Source of the DNA: Candidatus Zixiibacteriota bacterium
GTDB taxonomy: Bacteria; Zixibacteria; MSB-5A5; GN15; JACZUZ01
Reading direction: 5' to 3'
NCBI GenBank assembly: GCA_024280835.1
Contig: JAJRPJ010000016.1
Location: forward strand, 1-64,000
Length of the DNA: 64,000 nt
Below the pieces are notes generated by a model that had not been told where the DNA came from, searched no databases, and saw only the letters and a list, made by a program, of their open reading frames with translations. The number at the start of each line of letters is the position of its first letter. The stretch's first letter is position 1. The position numbers were made by a program, and so were the translations under genes. Shown here piece after piece: positions 55,038-64,000 of the stretch.

Positions 55038-55430
55038 TTAGACTCTTCTGCGCTTTGGTGGGCGACAGCCATTATGCGGAATTGGAGTGACATCCTTAAT
55101 TGTTGTGACTTCAAGTCCAGCGGCTGATAAGGCGCGAATCGCTGACTCACGTCCGTTACCTGGTCCATCAACGCAAACTTCGATTTTGCGCAATCCCATA
55201 TCCATCGCCTCTTTGGCGCAAGCGCTTGCGGCAAGCTGTGCGGCAAATGGAGTTGATTTTTTTGAACCCTTCATGCCCGCTCTACCAGATGACCCCCAAG
55301 AGACTGTATTGCCTTTGAGGTCAGTTAGGTTGATGATGGTATTGTTAAAAGTCGCTTTAATATGCGCAATACCGTTGGCGTCTACTTTGCGAGCTTTTTT
55401 CTTCACGCGTGTTTTTTTTGGTTCTGCCAT
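55038..55430 (-). CDS. rpsK: 30S ribosomal protein S11
   Basis: 130 residues with [37 protein letters not shown] and the terminal [15 protein letters not shown] typical of S11. It forms part of the 30S platform. It is located between rpsM and rpsD as in nearly all bacteria. Confidence 0.98.
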   Translation of the reverse strand: MAEPKKTRVKKKARKVDANGIAHIKATFNNTIINLTDLKGNTVSWGSSGRAGMKGSKKSTPFAAQLAASACAKEAMDMGLRKIEVCVDGPGNGRESAIRALSAAGLEVTTIKDVTPIPHNGCRPPKRRRV

Positions 55431-55531
55431 CTTTACTCAATTCCTGTCAATTAACGTCACGCCAACAAAGCCAGATAATTAGTGGCTGCGTCAACATAAT
55501 TTGTTAACTTAGTTTGGTGTGACGCTATCTC

Positions 55532-55909
55532 TTATCTTGCCGCTTTTTTCTTGCCGGCGATTGTTCTCTTCGGTCCTTTACGCGTACGCGCATTGGTTTT
55601 GGTGCGCTGTCCGCGAAGTGGAAGACCACGGCGGTGTCTGAGACCACGGTAGCTACCGATATCAATCAGACGCTTGATGTTCATTTGAACTTCGCTGCGC
55701 AATGTACCTTCGACCTTATAGTCATTCTCGATAACACCGCGCAAACGCACGACTTCATCTTCGGTCAACTGGTGTACACGCGTATCCGGATTGACACCGG
55801 TTTTCTTCAAAATGTCCGCGGAAATACTTGGGCCGATACCGAAAATGTATCTCAATCCAATCTCTACCCGTTTCTCACGCGGTAAATCAACACCTGCTAT
55901 TCGCGCCAA
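55532..55909 (-). CDS. rpsM: 30S ribosomal protein S13
   Basis: 125 residues: [26 protein letters not shown] at the start, given in part as [14 protein letters not shown], and a basic tail with [20 protein letters not shown]13 lies in the 30S head and contacts the P-site tRNA. It follows rpmJ by 91 bases. Confidence 0.98.
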   Translation of the reverse strand: MARIAGVDLPREKRVEIGLRYIFGIGPSISADILKKTGVNPDTRVHQLTEDEVVRLRGVIENDYKVEGTLRSEVQMNIKRLIDIGSYRGLRHRRGLPLRGQRTKTNARTRKGPKRTIAGKKKAAR

Positions 55910-56000
55910 AATCTTCTCCTGAAATTCTTCTATCGCCGAGAGATCTTTATCGCCAAGATGTAATATCTATTGGATAAAGAAGACAATCATCGTTTGATGA

Positions 56001-56117
56001 TTAGCCCTGTCTCTGCTTGTGATTCTTATTACGTTTGCAAATTACGCGAATGACGCCTTTGCGTTTAACGATGTAGCAATGCTCACATCTTTTTCTTACT
56101 GATGATTGTACTTTCAT
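56001..56117 (-). CDS. rpmJ: 50S ribosomal protein L36
   Basis: 38 residues: [20 protein letters not shown] then [18 protein letters not shown]. The zinc ligands Cys11, Cys14, Cys27 and His33 are present, so it is the C+ form. It is found by reading the gap between rpsM and infA, which exactly matches the usual position. The coding region is short but the identification is secure. Confidence 0.97.
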   Translation of the reverse strand: MKVQSSVRKRCEHCYIVKRKGVIRVICKRNKNHKQRQG

Positions 56118-56151
56118 CTTCTCTCTATTCCTCTTTCCGAACTAGTTCGGG

Positions 56152-56370
56152 TTACTTATACCGATAAACAATTCGTCCACGATTGAGATCATAGGGTGAC
56201 AACTCAAGTGTCACTTTATCTCCTGGGAGAATCTTGATATAGTGCATTCGCATTTTGCCTGACACATGCGCGAGAACTTTGTGACCATTGTCAAGCTCTA
56301 CTCGAAACATGGCATTGGGAAGTGTCTCAAAAACTTTTCCCTCAACAGATATTGTTTCCTCTTTGGCCAT
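56152..56370 (-). CDS. infA: Translation initiation factor IF-1
   Basis: 72 residues from ATG 56370, the usual [13 protein letters not shown] start. OB-fold motifs [31 protein letters not shown], given in part as [15 protein letters not shown], and the end RGRIVYRYK are diagnostic. IF-1 blocks the A site during initiation. It lies between map and rpmJ as usual. Confidence 0.98.
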   Translation of the reverse strand: MAKEETISVEGKVFETLPNAMFRVELDNGHKVLAHVSGKMRMHYIKILPGDKVTLELSPYDLNRGRIVYRYK

Positions 56371-56400
56371 AGAACCCGAAAACGCCAATTTAGGCGGCTA

Positions 56401-57180
56401 TCAGGAAACCCTCTCCGGTTGTTCTGTTTTCAAGAGAGACAAAATGTCAACTCCTGTGTCTGTCACTGCCACCGTATGTTCAAAATGCGCCGAAGGTTGT
56501 TCGTCGGCGGTAACGATAGTCCAGCCATCTTTTTTGGTGATGACTTCATAGTCACCTGCGTTGAGCATCGGCTCAATAGCGATGACCATACCAGTCTTTA
56601 ACAATGGCCCCTTACCTGCGGGACCGTAATTAGGAACCTGTGGTTCCTCATGCATTTTGCGTCCGATGCCGTGACCGACCAAATCGCGGACAACTCCATA
56701 TCCACGTGATTCGGCGTACTCCTGAATCGCAGAGCTTATATCGCCAAGGCGGACACCATTGCAGACTTTTTCAATTCCGCAAAACAGCGCTTCGCGAGTG
56801 ACGTCCATCAGCTTCTGTTTGGCCTCGGAAATTTCACCGACAGCAAATGACGCCGCGCTATCCCCAAACCAACCGTCTAGGATAACACCGACATCTACAG
56901 AGACAATATCCCCGTCCTGCAATTTACGCGGGCCTGGGATACCGTGCACAACTTCCTCATTAATCGACACGCAAGCCGATGCTGGAAAGCCATGATAGCC
57001 CTTAAAAGCGGGCGTTGCTCCGGCCGCTAATATATTATCCTCCACCAGTTTGTCAATATCAGAAGTGGTCATACCGACAGTAATTTTGTCACCGACCAAT
57101 TTGAGGGTTTCAGCGACCAAAGCGCCTGCATTGCGCATTAGTTCAATTTCTGCCGCTGTTTTTAGGATAATCTTTGCCAT
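56401..57180 (-). CDS. map: Methionine aminopeptidase, type I
   Basis: 259 residues. Type I family sequence: GYHGFPASACVSINEEVVHGIP, the metal ligands in VSVDVGVILDGWFGDSA (two Asp), HGIGRKMHEEPQVPNY (His) and the Glu-rich MVIAIEPML. It removes the initiator methionine from new proteins. Located between adk and infA, as in most bacteria. Confidence 0.97.
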   Translation of the reverse strand: MAKIILKTAAEIELMRNAGALVAETLKLVGDKITVGMTTSDIDKLVEDNILAAGATPAFKGYHGFPASACVSINEEVVHGIPGPRKLQDGDIVSVDVGVILDGWFGDSAASFAVGEISEAKQKLMDVTREALFCGIEKVCNGVRLGDISSAIQEYAESRGYGVVRDLVGHGIGRKMHEEPQVPNYGPAGKGPLLKTGMVIAIEPMLNAGDYEVITKKDGWTIVTADEQPSAHFEHTVAVTDTGVDILSLLKTEQPERVS

Positions 57181-57242
57181 AATGGTAATTTTGCACGCTT
57201 TTCGCAGTAAATTGGTGAGAACAAGGGGGAAAGTCGAGTTGC

Positions 57243-57899
57243 CTAATTGGTTTTAACCTTTGAGACAGAATTAATTATTTGCTGCGTAACCTCATCTGGG
57301 TCAGAATCAGCGGCTATTTCGACAAGAAGTCCTTGTCCCCTATAGTAGCCCTCAAGTGGGCTGGTTTGCTTGGCATAGACTTCCAAGCGTTTCTGAACTA
57401 CATTTTCTTCATCATCGGCTCGACGGAGTAGCTTTTCTCCATCATTATCACAAACTCCGTCATTCTTAGGGAGATGTACTGGATAATTATAGCCTGCGTT
57501 GCAAGTTGGGCAGTAGAACCGTCCTGAGAGCCTTTTTGCCAGTTCGGCTCTAGGCACATTCAGGTAGATGACCTGGTCAATGGTCAATGAACTCTCTTTG
57601 AAAATCTCGTCGAGTTTTTGGGCCTGAACCAGATTACGTGGGAAACCGTCCAACATGAAGCCACTATCGTTGGAGGTCTCCTCCATCTTTGTGGTAATCA
57701 TGTCGATTATCAACTCATCTGGGACAAACTCACCAGCCTTCATGAAGCTCTCAGCTTTTGCGCCCAATTCAGAGCCGTTCTTCACTGCCTCACGCAAGAT
57801 ATCACCTGTGGACAAATGGGTCAGTCCGAGTTTATCGGTCAGCCTTTCGGCTTGCGTACCCTTACCTGATCCAGGAGGCCCAAGAAGAACCAAGATCAT
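57243..57899 (-). CDS. adk: Adenylate kinase with zinc-binding LID
   Basis: 218 residues. P-loop GPPGSGKGTQA, the AMP-binding HLSTGDILR and LDGFPRN. The LID contains C-P-T-C (Cys129, Cys132) and C-D-N-D, a Cys/Cys/Cys/Asp zinc site as in Bacillus enzymes. It converts ATP and AMP to two ADP. It begins 2 bases after the secY stop, so the two are translationally coupled. Confidence 0.97.
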   Translation of the reverse strand: MILVLLGPPGSGKGTQAERLTDKLGLTHLSTGDILREAVKNGSELGAKAESFMKAGEFVPDELIIDMITTKMEETSNDSGFMLDGFPRNLVQAQKLDEIFKESSLTIDQVIYLNVPRAELAKRLSGRFYCPTCNAGYNYPVHLPKNDGVCDNDGEKLLRRADDEENVVQKRLEVYAKQTSPLEGYYRGQGLLVEIAADSDPDEVTQQIINSVSKVKTN

Positions 57900-57901
57900 T
57901 G

Positions 57902-59221
57902 CTAGTACGATCTCCCTCGAATCTTACCTTTTTTCATGAAACCGTCATAGTGACGCATCAATAGGTGAGATTCGATTTGCTGTAACGTATCAAGCGCCAC
58001 ACCGACGACAATCAGCAAACCTGTGCCACCGAAGAAGAAATTGATACCCATCTGATTAATCAACACCCAAGGTAGGATAGCGATTAGGGCAAAGAAGATT
58101 GCTCCAGGCAAAGTTATGCGCAGGAGAACCCGCTCGATGTATTCTGCGGTGCGTTTACCTGGACGAATACCAGGGATGAAACCACCGTTTTTGCGAATAT
58201 TTTCAGAGACATCCTGTGGATTGAAAACAATCGCGGTATAGAAGAATCCGAAGAACATAATAATCAAACCGTAAACGATAGAGTAAAGCGCTCCACCAAC
58301 TGCCAACGGGCCTTCTACAAAGTCTCTGATCCATAAGGTTTCTGGAAAAAGCTGCTGGATTGTTGCAGGCAGAAACATGACTGACTGTGCAAAGATAATC
58401 GGAATAACACCAGCGCTATTTACCGAGAGGGGCAAATGTGTCGTCTGTCCGCCATAAACTCGGCGCCCGACAACCTTACGGGGATACTGCACTGGGATTC
58501 TACGCTGAGCGCGCGTGACCAAGATTACAGCGGCGATAACAGCGATCATAGCAACCAGCAAGACTGCCGCTTTGATGATGGTCATATTACCTGTGCCGTT
58601 GTAGATTTGCGTCGCTACATCATAGACACCCTCTGGGAAGCGAGCGATGATACCAATGAAGATGATGAGCGAAATACCGTTTCCGATGCCATGTTCAGTG
58701 ATTTTCTCACCGAGCCACATCACAAAAATTGTACCAGCGGTAAATGTCAGTATTGTCAAGAACATGAACTGAGCTGTCGAAAGTCCGACAACAACATTCT
58801 GTCCACCAGCGCTCAAACTTGTAAGGAACGTTGCTGTTCCATAGGCCTGCATAACAGCAATTACTACAGTTAAGTAGCGCGTGTATTGGCCAATTTTCTT
58901 GCGTCCCTCTTCACCCTCTTCTTGCAACTTCTTGATAGTCGGAATAACTGACCCCAAAAGTTGGAACATAATTGAGGCGGAGATATAGGGCATGATTCCT
59001 AGGGCAAAGATCGACGCTTTGCTGAAAGCTCCTCCAGCAAAGAGATCGAAGAGTCCAAAGATGGAATCTGAGTTAAAGGCTTGAGCCAAAACGCTTGAGT
59101 CAATACCTGGAGTAGGTAAATGAGAACCTATTCTGTATACGATAAAGAGGCCCAAGGTATAAAAAATCTTGCGCCTGAGTTCTTCAACACGAAATATTGC
59201 TGTAAATTTTTCTAATGCCAT
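57902..59221 (-). CDS. secY: Preprotein translocase subunit SecY
   Basis: 439 residues with ten transmembrane helices. Start MALEKFTAIFRVEELRRKI, plug region TPGIDSSVLAQAF, IQQLFPE and the C-terminal YDGFMKKGKIRGRSY. It forms the protein-conducting channel of the Sec system. It is separated from rplO by an unusually long 208-base gap. Confidence 0.97.
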   Translation of the reverse strand: MALEKFTAIFRVEELRRKIFYTLGLFIVYRIGSHLPTPGIDSSVLAQAFNSDSIFGLFDLFAGGAFSKASIFALGIMPYISASIMFQLLGSVIPTIKKLQEEGEEGRKKIGQYTRYLTVVIAVMQAYGTATFLTSLSAGGQNVVVGLSTAQFMFLTILTFTAGTIFVMWLGEKITEHGIGNGISLIIFIGIIARFPEGVYDVATQIYNGTGNMTIIKAAVLLVAMIAVIAAVILVTRAQRRIPVQYPRKVVGRRVYGGQTTHLPLSVNSAGVIPIIFAQSVMFLPATIQQLFPETLWIRDFVEGPLAVGGALYSIVYGLIIMFFGFFYTAIVFNPQDVSENIRKNGGFIPGIRPGKRTAEYIERVLLRITLPGAIFFALIAILPWVLINQMGINFFFGGTGLLIVVGVALDTLQQIESHLLMRHYDGFMKKGKIRGRSY

Positions 59222-59429
59222 TCATCACCATCCGTAGTGAATCGTTTGGTAGCCAGTAGTTCTATAGAAGAGCGCTTTGCCATTGCCTGAGATTCTCTGA
59301 GTCATGAGGTTCATAGTTGTCGTGAATGTTCTAAAACAGCTTTTGGGACCATTGGGTCACTCTAGCCATTAATCTTGAAAGAAAAGGTATTGCACAAAAG
59401 GCGCTCGACAAACAAAAAAGTTGTCGGCC
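59222..59429 (-). other. Gap between rplO and secY with a weak hairpin
   Basis: This gap is longer than the few tens of bases usual here. Just after the rplO stop, CGACAAC (59425-59419) can pair with GTTTGTCG (59412-59405) across a T6 loop. No open frame or RNA gene is visible. An internal promoter or attenuation site for secY-adk-map is possible. Confidence 0.4.
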
Positions 59430-59867
59430 TTAGGCCACAAACTTTCCTCCAGCTGCCTGAATTTTTTCAACGGCTGACTTGGAGCCCATTATGCCTTTGA
59501 AAGTAAAGGACTTATCAACGGAACCAACACCGAGGATTTTCACAGGACGCTTTGCCGAGCCAATTAGACGCGCGGCTCTGAGTATTTCCGGAGTTACTTC
59601 ACCGCTTTCGAGTTTACCCAGACGGTCAAGGTTAACCACCTGATAGGTGGTACCAAAGATATTGGTGAAACCACGTTTCGGTAAGCGTTGGGACAAAGGA
59701 AATCCGCCACCTTCAAACCAAGGTTGGATGCTTCCACCACTTCTGGACTTCTGTCCATTTTCGCCACGACCAGCAGTCTTGCCAAGTCCACTACCTGGAC
59801 CACGACCTACGCGTTTGCGATTCTTTCTGGCGCCTTTTGGTGGCGCTAAGTTTGATAGCTCTAACAT
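59430..59867 (-). CDS. rplO: 50S ribosomal protein L15
   Basis: 145 residues: LSNLAPPKGARKNRKRVGRG start, GLGKTAGRGENGQKSRSGG, and the C-terminal VKILGVGSVDKSFT. L15 binds 23S rRNA near the tunnel. It follows rpmD by 81 bases. Confidence 0.98.
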   Translation of the reverse strand: MLELSNLAPPKGARKNRKRVGRGPGSGLGKTAGRGENGQKSRSGGSIQPWFEGGGFPLSQRLPKRGFTNIFGTTYQVVNLDRLGKLESGEVTPEILRAARLIGSAKRPVKILGVGSVDKSFTFKGIMGSKSAVEKIQAAGGKFVA

Positions 59868-59948
59868 TTTTCTTCAGCTCATTCTCTTCGGCTTATTATC
59901 TTAAGCTTGATTATCAACAGCGCTTGAACACGCCGACGCATAATACTG

Positions 59949-60131
59949 TTATTTGATTTCCTCGACGCTAACTAAATGTAGCGTCTTGGTTATCATGCCC
60001 CGAATTGTCGGAGTGTCATCATGCACAACGGTTCTGTTTATTTTGCCAAGACCTAGCGACTCAATGACGCGTTTTTGGCGAAAACTTCTACCGATAGTGC
60101 TCTTTACCTGTGTAATTTTCAATTTACCCAT
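59949..60131 (-). CDS. rpmD: 50S ribosomal protein L30
   Basis: 60 residues: [20 protein letters not shown] then [20 protein letters not shown], the standard short L30. It lies between rpsE and rplO as in most spc operons. Confidence 0.97.
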   Translation of the reverse strand: MGKLKITQVKSTIGRSFRQKRVIESLGLGKINRTVVHDDTPTIRGMITKTLHLVSVEEIK

Positions 60132-60172
60132 TACATGCTACCAATCTAGTGTTACTACTTTGAGATGCTCCG

Positions 60173-60718
60173 CTATTCTGCGGCGGAATCTTCGGCTGGT
60201 GTTTCGCCTTCTGCTGGCGCCGTTTCTGGCTCATCAAAAGGAATTTCACGGAACTCGTGATCCATGCGCTCGGTAATCAAGGCTTTGAGGCCATTGAGTG
60301 TGGCATGCACAACGTTATTCTTGTTACGACTTCCCAAGCACTTGGTCAGAACGTCCTGAACACCTGCAGCTTCAAGTACCGCCCGCACTGGGCCACCAGC
60401 GATGACGCCTGTACCTGTTGGAGCCGGTTTGAGAATTACTCTTGACGAGCAAAAGACACCCTCAACTGGATGAGGAATTGTACCGTTGACAATCGGCACA
60501 CGAATTAACGAGCGACGAGCGGCTTCAGATCCTTTACGGATACATTCTGAAACTTCCGCAGCCTTACCGAGGCCAATTCCGATTCTGCCTTTTCTGTCAC
60601 CTGTGGCAACTAGCGCTGTAAAATTGAAACGCCGACCACCTTTGACCACCTTGGCCACTCGGTTGACATGTATGACTTTTTCGAGAAACTCTGAATTTGG
60701 ATCTTCAATACGCGCCAA
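60173..60718 (-). CDS. rpsE: 30S ribosomal protein S5
   Basis: 181 residues. [28 protein letters not shown], given in part as [19 protein letters not shown], and [19 protein letters not shown] and the S5 C-terminal domain are present. An acidic tail (about 20 residues of E, A, P) extends past the usual end. S5 maintains translational fidelity. Confidence 0.97.
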   Translation of the reverse strand: MARIEDPNSEFLEKVIHVNRVAKVVKGGRRFNFTALVATGDRKGRIGIGLGKAAEVSECIRKGSEAARRSLIRVPIVNGTIPHPVEGVFCSSRVILKPAPTGTGVIAGGPVRAVLEAAGVQDVLTKCLGSRNKNNVVHATLNGLKALITERMDHEFREIPFDEPETAPAEGETPAEDSAAE

Positions 60719-60795
60719 ACTGCTATCCTCACAAAACCTATTGTTGTTTAATTATATCCGACTGTTTTGACAAACTACTCATATTTATCGATGGC

Positions 60796-61170
60796 TTAGA
60801 ATTCCAAGCCGCCTTCTCTAGCGGCTTCCGCCAGAGCTCTTACACGACCGTGATATTGACTGCTATTGCGATCAAAGACGACCTTGGTGATACCTTTTTC
60901 TTTGGCCAACTCAGCAATGGCAGTTCCGATGAGCTTTGCGCTATCAGTTTTGTTTTTTGCTTTTGACACTTTGTCTGTGACGCCTTTGCTGAGAGTTCCA
61001 GCGAAGGCCAATGTCACACCGCGTGTATCGTCAACGATTTGCGCGTAGACATGCTTGAGAGTCTTGCAGACAGTCAAGCGTGGTTTTGCCGCAGTTCCAG
61101 AGACCTTGCCGCGCACTCTTTTGCGACGACGTTCCGCTAGTTGTGCTTTTTTCTTAAATTTATCAGCCAT
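60796..61170 (-). CDS. rplR: 50S ribosomal protein L18
   Basis: 124 residues: RKRVRGKVSGTAAKPRLTV, HVYAQIVDDTRGVTLAFA, VVFDRNSSQYHGRVRALAEAAREGGLEF at the C-terminus, given in part. L18 binds 5S rRNA. Position between rplF and rpsE is canonical. Confidence 0.97.
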   Translation of the reverse strand: MADKFKKKAQLAERRRKRVRGKVSGTAAKPRLTVCKTLKHVYAQIVDDTRGVTLAFAGTLSKGVTDKVSKAKNKTDSAKLIGTAIAELAKEKGITKVVFDRNSSQYHGRVRALAEAAREGGLEF

Positions 61171-61250
61171 ACTATTTATTTCCTATAATCGCTAATCTGC
61201 AATTCAACTATACTTTTCAATTACGCATAGCGCTTCGCGAATCGTGCGAA

Positions 61251-61793
61251 TTAAGCGCCAGCAGCCTTACCAGCTTTACGTTGAATAATCTCACCCTCGT
61301 ACTTGATGCCTTTACCTTTATACGGCTCAGGAGGTCTGACCTTACGGATACGCACTGCGGCTTCCCCGACGGCTTGTTTATCAAGACCCTCAATAACGAT
61401 TTTGTTTTCTTTCGGAAGCACACTGACTGCTACGCCTTCTGCGGCGACGAATAGCACTGGATGTGAGAAGCCAACGGTTAGAACTAATGTCTTGCCCTTC
61501 ATGTCAGCTTTGTATCCCACTCCAACTAATTGCAGAGTCTTCTTATAACCCTCTGTAACACCAATTACCATATTTTGGATCAAGGAGCGTGTCATACCGT
61601 GCAAAGCGCGGTTTGACTTTTGATCATTGGGACGAGAGACGACAACTTGTTTATCCTCTTGAGCAACGCTCATATTCGGATGCGCTGACATCTCCAACTC
61701 ACCTTTGGGGCCTTTGACCTTGATCTGCGCACCGTTTAGTGTGACGGTTACACCAGCCGGTATCTCTACGGGCATTTTACCTATTCGTGACAT
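61251..61793 (-). CDS. rplF: 50S ribosomal protein L6
   Basis: 180 residues: MSRIGKMPVEIPAGVTVTL, IKVKGPKGELEMS, and the C-terminal PPEPYKGKGIKYEGEIIQRK, all L6 hallmarks. It lies at the base of the L7/L12 stalk. Confidence 0.98.
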   Translation of the reverse strand: MSRIGKMPVEIPAGVTVTLNGAQIKVKGPKGELEMSAHPNMSVAQEDKQVVVSRPNDQKSNRALHGMTRSLIQNMVIGVTEGYKKTLQLVGVGYKADMKGKTLVLTVGFSHPVLFVAAEGVAVSVLPKENKIVIEGLDKQAVGEAAVRIRKVRPPEPYKGKGIKYEGEIIQRKAGKAAGA

Positions 61794-61833
61794 TTCGTTC
61801 TATTCCTGTCCAGATCTCTCGTAAAGTTTAGCG

Positions 61834-62235
61834 CTACCATACACGGCAGATAAGTTCGCCACCGAGGCGTCTGCGTCCGGCATCAATGTTAGTCATCACA
61901 CCCGATGATGTTGAAATAATTGTCATGCCGTGTTTACGGCGTCCCATATATGGCGCTTCGCTGGAGTTAATATACCGACGGAGGCCTGGGCGAGAAATTC
62001 TATCTATCCCGCTGATAACGGACTTGTCATCCTTGTTGTAGCGTAAGAACACTCTAATGATGCCCTGCTTACCGTCTGCGAACTCTTCGTAGTGCTTAAT
62101 GTAACTACGCTCTAGGAGAATACGGGCAATTTCCCGCTTCAATTTTGAGGCAGGAATATCAACAGCGCGTCGCTTGGCTTTGGCGCCGTTGCGAATACGT
62201 GTGAGCATATCAGCGATTGGATCTGTGACTGACAT
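61834..62235 (-). CDS. rpsH: 30S ribosomal protein S8
   Basis: 133 residues: DPIADMLTRIRNGAKAKRRAVDIPASKLK, given in part as DPIADMLTRIRNGAKAK, and the C-terminal GIISTSSGVMT-like TIISTSSGVMTNIDAGRRRLGG. S8 binds 16S rRNA and often represses the spc operon. Confidence 0.97.
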   Translation of the reverse strand: MSVTDPIADMLTRIRNGAKAKRRAVDIPASKLKREIARILLERSYIKHYEEFADGKQGIIRVFLRYNKDDKSVISGIDRISRPGLRRYINSSEAPYMGRRKHGMTIISTSSGVMTNIDAGRRRLGGELICRVW

Positions 62236-62385
62236 TTAGTCTATCTCTCTTCTAAACTTCAACGTAACCATCTGGCTTGAGCCAAAAGGGTTACACTCTC
62301 CACCATCAGTATCCGAAGACAATTATTACATTAGGACTTAATGATGACCAACAAAATTAGTTCAAGCTACTACCAACGCAGGTCG

Positions 62386-62571
62386 TTACCAACTTGCTTT
62401 CACAACTCCTGGCAAATCGCCATTGAGAGCCATTTCACGGAAACAAATACGACACAGACCGAATTTTCTCAAGAACCCGCGCGGACGTCCGCACTTGCGG
62501 CACCGATTGTACCCTTGGACCTTAAATTTCGGCTTGCGAGCGGCCTTAGCTATTAGGCATTTTTTCGCCAC
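62386..62571 (-). CDS. rpsN: 30S ribosomal protein S14, type Z
   Basis: 61 residues, the short zinc-binding form. Cys24-x2-Cys27 in [11 protein letters not shown] and Cys40-x2-Cys43 in [10 protein letters not shown] are the zinc ligands; the long N-terminal part of the S14p form is absent. It lies between rplE and rpsH. Confidence 0.97.
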   Translation of the reverse strand: MAKKCLIAKAARKPKFKVQGYNRCRKCGRPRGFLRKFGLCRICFREMALNGDLPGVVKASW

Positions 62572-62657
62572 ACATTCCTCCAGTCAACTCAGACACTCAA
62601 CGAACTTTGACAGGAATACTGTCATTCGCTCTTTGCGAGTGTCGGCGACACCTTCTC

Positions 62658-63209
62658 TTATTGCTGTCTCGGCTTCTGGAAAGGCATTCCAAATAATTCC
62701 AACAACCGACGACATTCTTCATCTGTTTTGGCGGAGGAGCTAAATGTAATTGTCAGCCCTCTCAACCTATCAATTTTATCATAATCGATCTCTGGAAAGA
62801 TCAATTGCTCTTTAATTCCAACACTGTAGTTCCCACGTCCATCAAAAGACTTTGTCGGGACACCACGAAAATCGCGCACTCTTGGCAGAGCCAAGCTCAT
62901 GAACCGATCAAGAAACTCATACATATTCTTGCGACGAAGCGTCACACGACAACCAATCGGCATGCCTTCACGCAATTTGAAGTTTGAAATCGACTTTTTA
63001 GCGCGAGTGGTAACAACTTTTTGTCCAGTGATAATTTCCAAATCGCGTTGAGCCGCTTCAATAGCTTTCGGAGTTTGGACAGCCTCTCCGACACCGATAT
63101 TAATACAGATTTTCTCAAGCCTTGGGGCTTGCATCACTGAAGTATACTTGAACTCCTTGACCATTTGCGGCAGGATTTCTTTTTGATATTTATCTTTGAG
63201 TCTCGGCAT
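62658..63209 (-). CDS. rplE: 50S ribosomal protein L5
   Basis: 183 residues from ATG 63209 ([14 protein letters not shown]); an upstream ATG at 63233 adds eight atypical residues. Motifs: [34 protein letters not shown] and [22 protein letters not shown], the last given in part. L5 binds 5S rRNA. Confidence 0.96.
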   Translation of the reverse strand: MPRLKDKYQKEILPQMVKEFKYTSVMQAPRLEKICINIGVGEAVQTPKAIEAAQRDLEIITGQKVVTTRAKKSISNFKLREGMPIGCRVTLRRKNMYEFLDRFMSLALPRVRDFRGVPTKSFDGRGNYSVGIKEQLIFPEIDYDKIDRLRGLTITFSSSAKTDEECRRLLELFGMPFQKPRQQ

Positions 63210-63252
63210 GACGGCGCTCGTTATTCCAAACAATTATATATTAAAGTATCTA

Positions 63253-63618
63253 TTAGATTTCTGATCCAGTTTTACGACAAATACGCACTCGCGTTTTGCG
63301 GCCATCTGGACCTTCTATGAACTTTGTACCAATACGTGTTGGGCCACCCACTTCGGCTGAGTATAAAGCAACTCGACTACGATGGATTGGCGCTTCTTTT
63401 TCTACTATACCACCCTGCTGATTAGTCTGCGAGGGCTTGGAGTGACGCTTGACGATATTGAATCCTTCAACCAACACTGTGTTTTTCTTGCGATCGACAA
63501 AGAGCACTTTACCGACACGTTTGCTGTCGCTTGAATCCTCACTCTTGTCTTTCTTGCTCTCGTGACGTCTTAGCGCCCCTGAGAGAATGAAAACCATGTC
63601 ACCTTTTTTAATATCCAT
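63253..63618 (-). CDS. rplX: 50S ribosomal protein L24
   Basis: 121 residues. The KOW motif at the N-terminus (DIKKGDMVFILSGA) is followed by a short charged insert (HESKKDKSEDSSDSKRV) and VEGFNIVKRHSKPSQTNQQGGIVEKEAPIH, given in part. The insert within the KOW loop is longer than in most L24 proteins. L24 starts 50S assembly. Confidence 0.96.
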   Translation of the reverse strand: MDIKKGDMVFILSGALRRHESKKDKSEDSSDSKRVGKVLFVDRKKNTVLVEGFNIVKRHSKPSQTNQQGGIVEKEAPIHRSRVALYSAEVGGPTRIGTKFIEGPDGRKTRVRICRKTGSEI

Positions 63619-63632
63619 AATGTCTCCGTCGC

Positions 63633-64000
63633 CTAGATAACTTCTGGCGCAAGTGAAATGATTTTCATGAACTGCTTATCACGTAATTCACGCGCCACTG
63701 GTCCAAAGATACGAGTTCCACGTGGCTCGTTGTTCTCGCTGATGATGACTGCGGCATTATCCGAGAAACGAATAATGGAACCATCGCTACGACGAACAGG
63801 CTGCTTAGTGCGGACAACCACCGCCAAACAGACTTCGGACTTCTTGACTGTACCGCCTGGGATAGCGTCTTTAACTGTGACCTTAATTTTGTCACCGATA
63901 CGCGCATATTTCTTGCGTGTGCCACCAAGGATACGGAAGCACATTACGCGACGCGCGCCTGAATTGTCGGCGACTATAAGTCTAGTATATTCCTGAATCA
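63633..64000 (-). CDS. rplN: 50S ribosomal protein L14, start cut by window edge
   Basis: The coding sequence reads [20 protein letters not shown] from base 63998, preceded by TG, so only the A of the ATG start lies past the window end. Length is 122 residues, as expected. [20 protein letters not shown] and the end SLAPEVI confirm L14. It is the first gene of the spc block seen here. Confidence 0.97.
   Translation of the reverse strand, partial: IQEYTRLIVADNSGARRVMCFRILGGTRKKYARIGDKIKVTVKDAIPGGTVKKSEVCLAVVVRTKQPVRRSDGSIIRFSDNAAVIISENNEPRGTRIFGPVARELRDKQFMKIISLAPEVI

Noticed and set aside
1-64000. Insertion sequences, prophage or integrons
   Set aside because: No transposase, integrase or phage protein was recognised; only small non-coding repeats are present.

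Overview
The window is a bacterial chromosome segment, about 45-46% G+C by eye, from an uncultured-type Gram-negative of the FCB group, most likely candidate phylum Zixibacteria or a close relative. The clues are two GWxTD-domain proteins, a dockerin-bearing subtilase, very large secreted proteins ending in a VYPNPYR...GKLVLI module, a PorV-like barrel, and MacAB-TolC style export genes. This placement is an inference from gene families, not from a marker-gene tree. No transposase, phage or CRISPR locus was seen.

Layout. 1-7647 (+): the 3' part of a secreted subtilase with PKD, cohesin-like and dockerin modules, then two tandem ~900-residue secreted paralogues. 7644-14316: glycosyltransferases, a DUF547 lipoprotein, a GT87-like membrane mannosyltransferase, a cellulose-synthase-like GT2 and a DUF2064 nucleotidyltransferase-like protein, suggesting assembly of a cell-surface glycan or glycolipid. 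14431-16549 (-): a solitary CheW and a DUF3179 protein. 16827-24420: two peptidases, a beta-propeller-like protein, an EamA transporter, a ferritin-like protein and an ABC transporter, with several palindromic repeats. 24634-27531 (+): three tandem DUF1573 proteins. 27675-36928 (-): two GWxTD proteins and a MacA/LolD/FtsX/TolC export set. 37305-50277: a YIP1 protein, a membrane pyrophosphatase, a lipoprotein, a PEGA/TPR protein, an S9 peptidase, a PorV-like barrel, SurE and a GT2. 50341-52347: tRNA-Pro, a MerR regulator, GpsA and a small membrane protein. 52629-64000 (-): the spc/alpha ribosomal block from rplN to rplQ in canonical order, with rplN cut by one base at the window edge.

The main discovery is that two genes carry an in-frame UGA exactly where their families have a conserved cysteine. 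In the DUF3179 protein (15473-16549) the CPLC motif reads U-P-L-C. In the third DUF1573 protein (26719-27531) the CGC motif reads U-G-C. In both, the reading frame and family homology continue straight through the UGA. Each UGA is also followed by a hairpin whose apical loop starts 21-22 nt downstream and has a G among its first two bases, the geometry of a bacterial SECIS element. The simplest reading is that the organism decodes selenocysteine and that both are exported selenoproteins. Automatic annotation would split each into two false genes or call it a pseudogene. The sel genes and tRNA-Sec are not in this window, so the claim must be tested on the rest of the genome.
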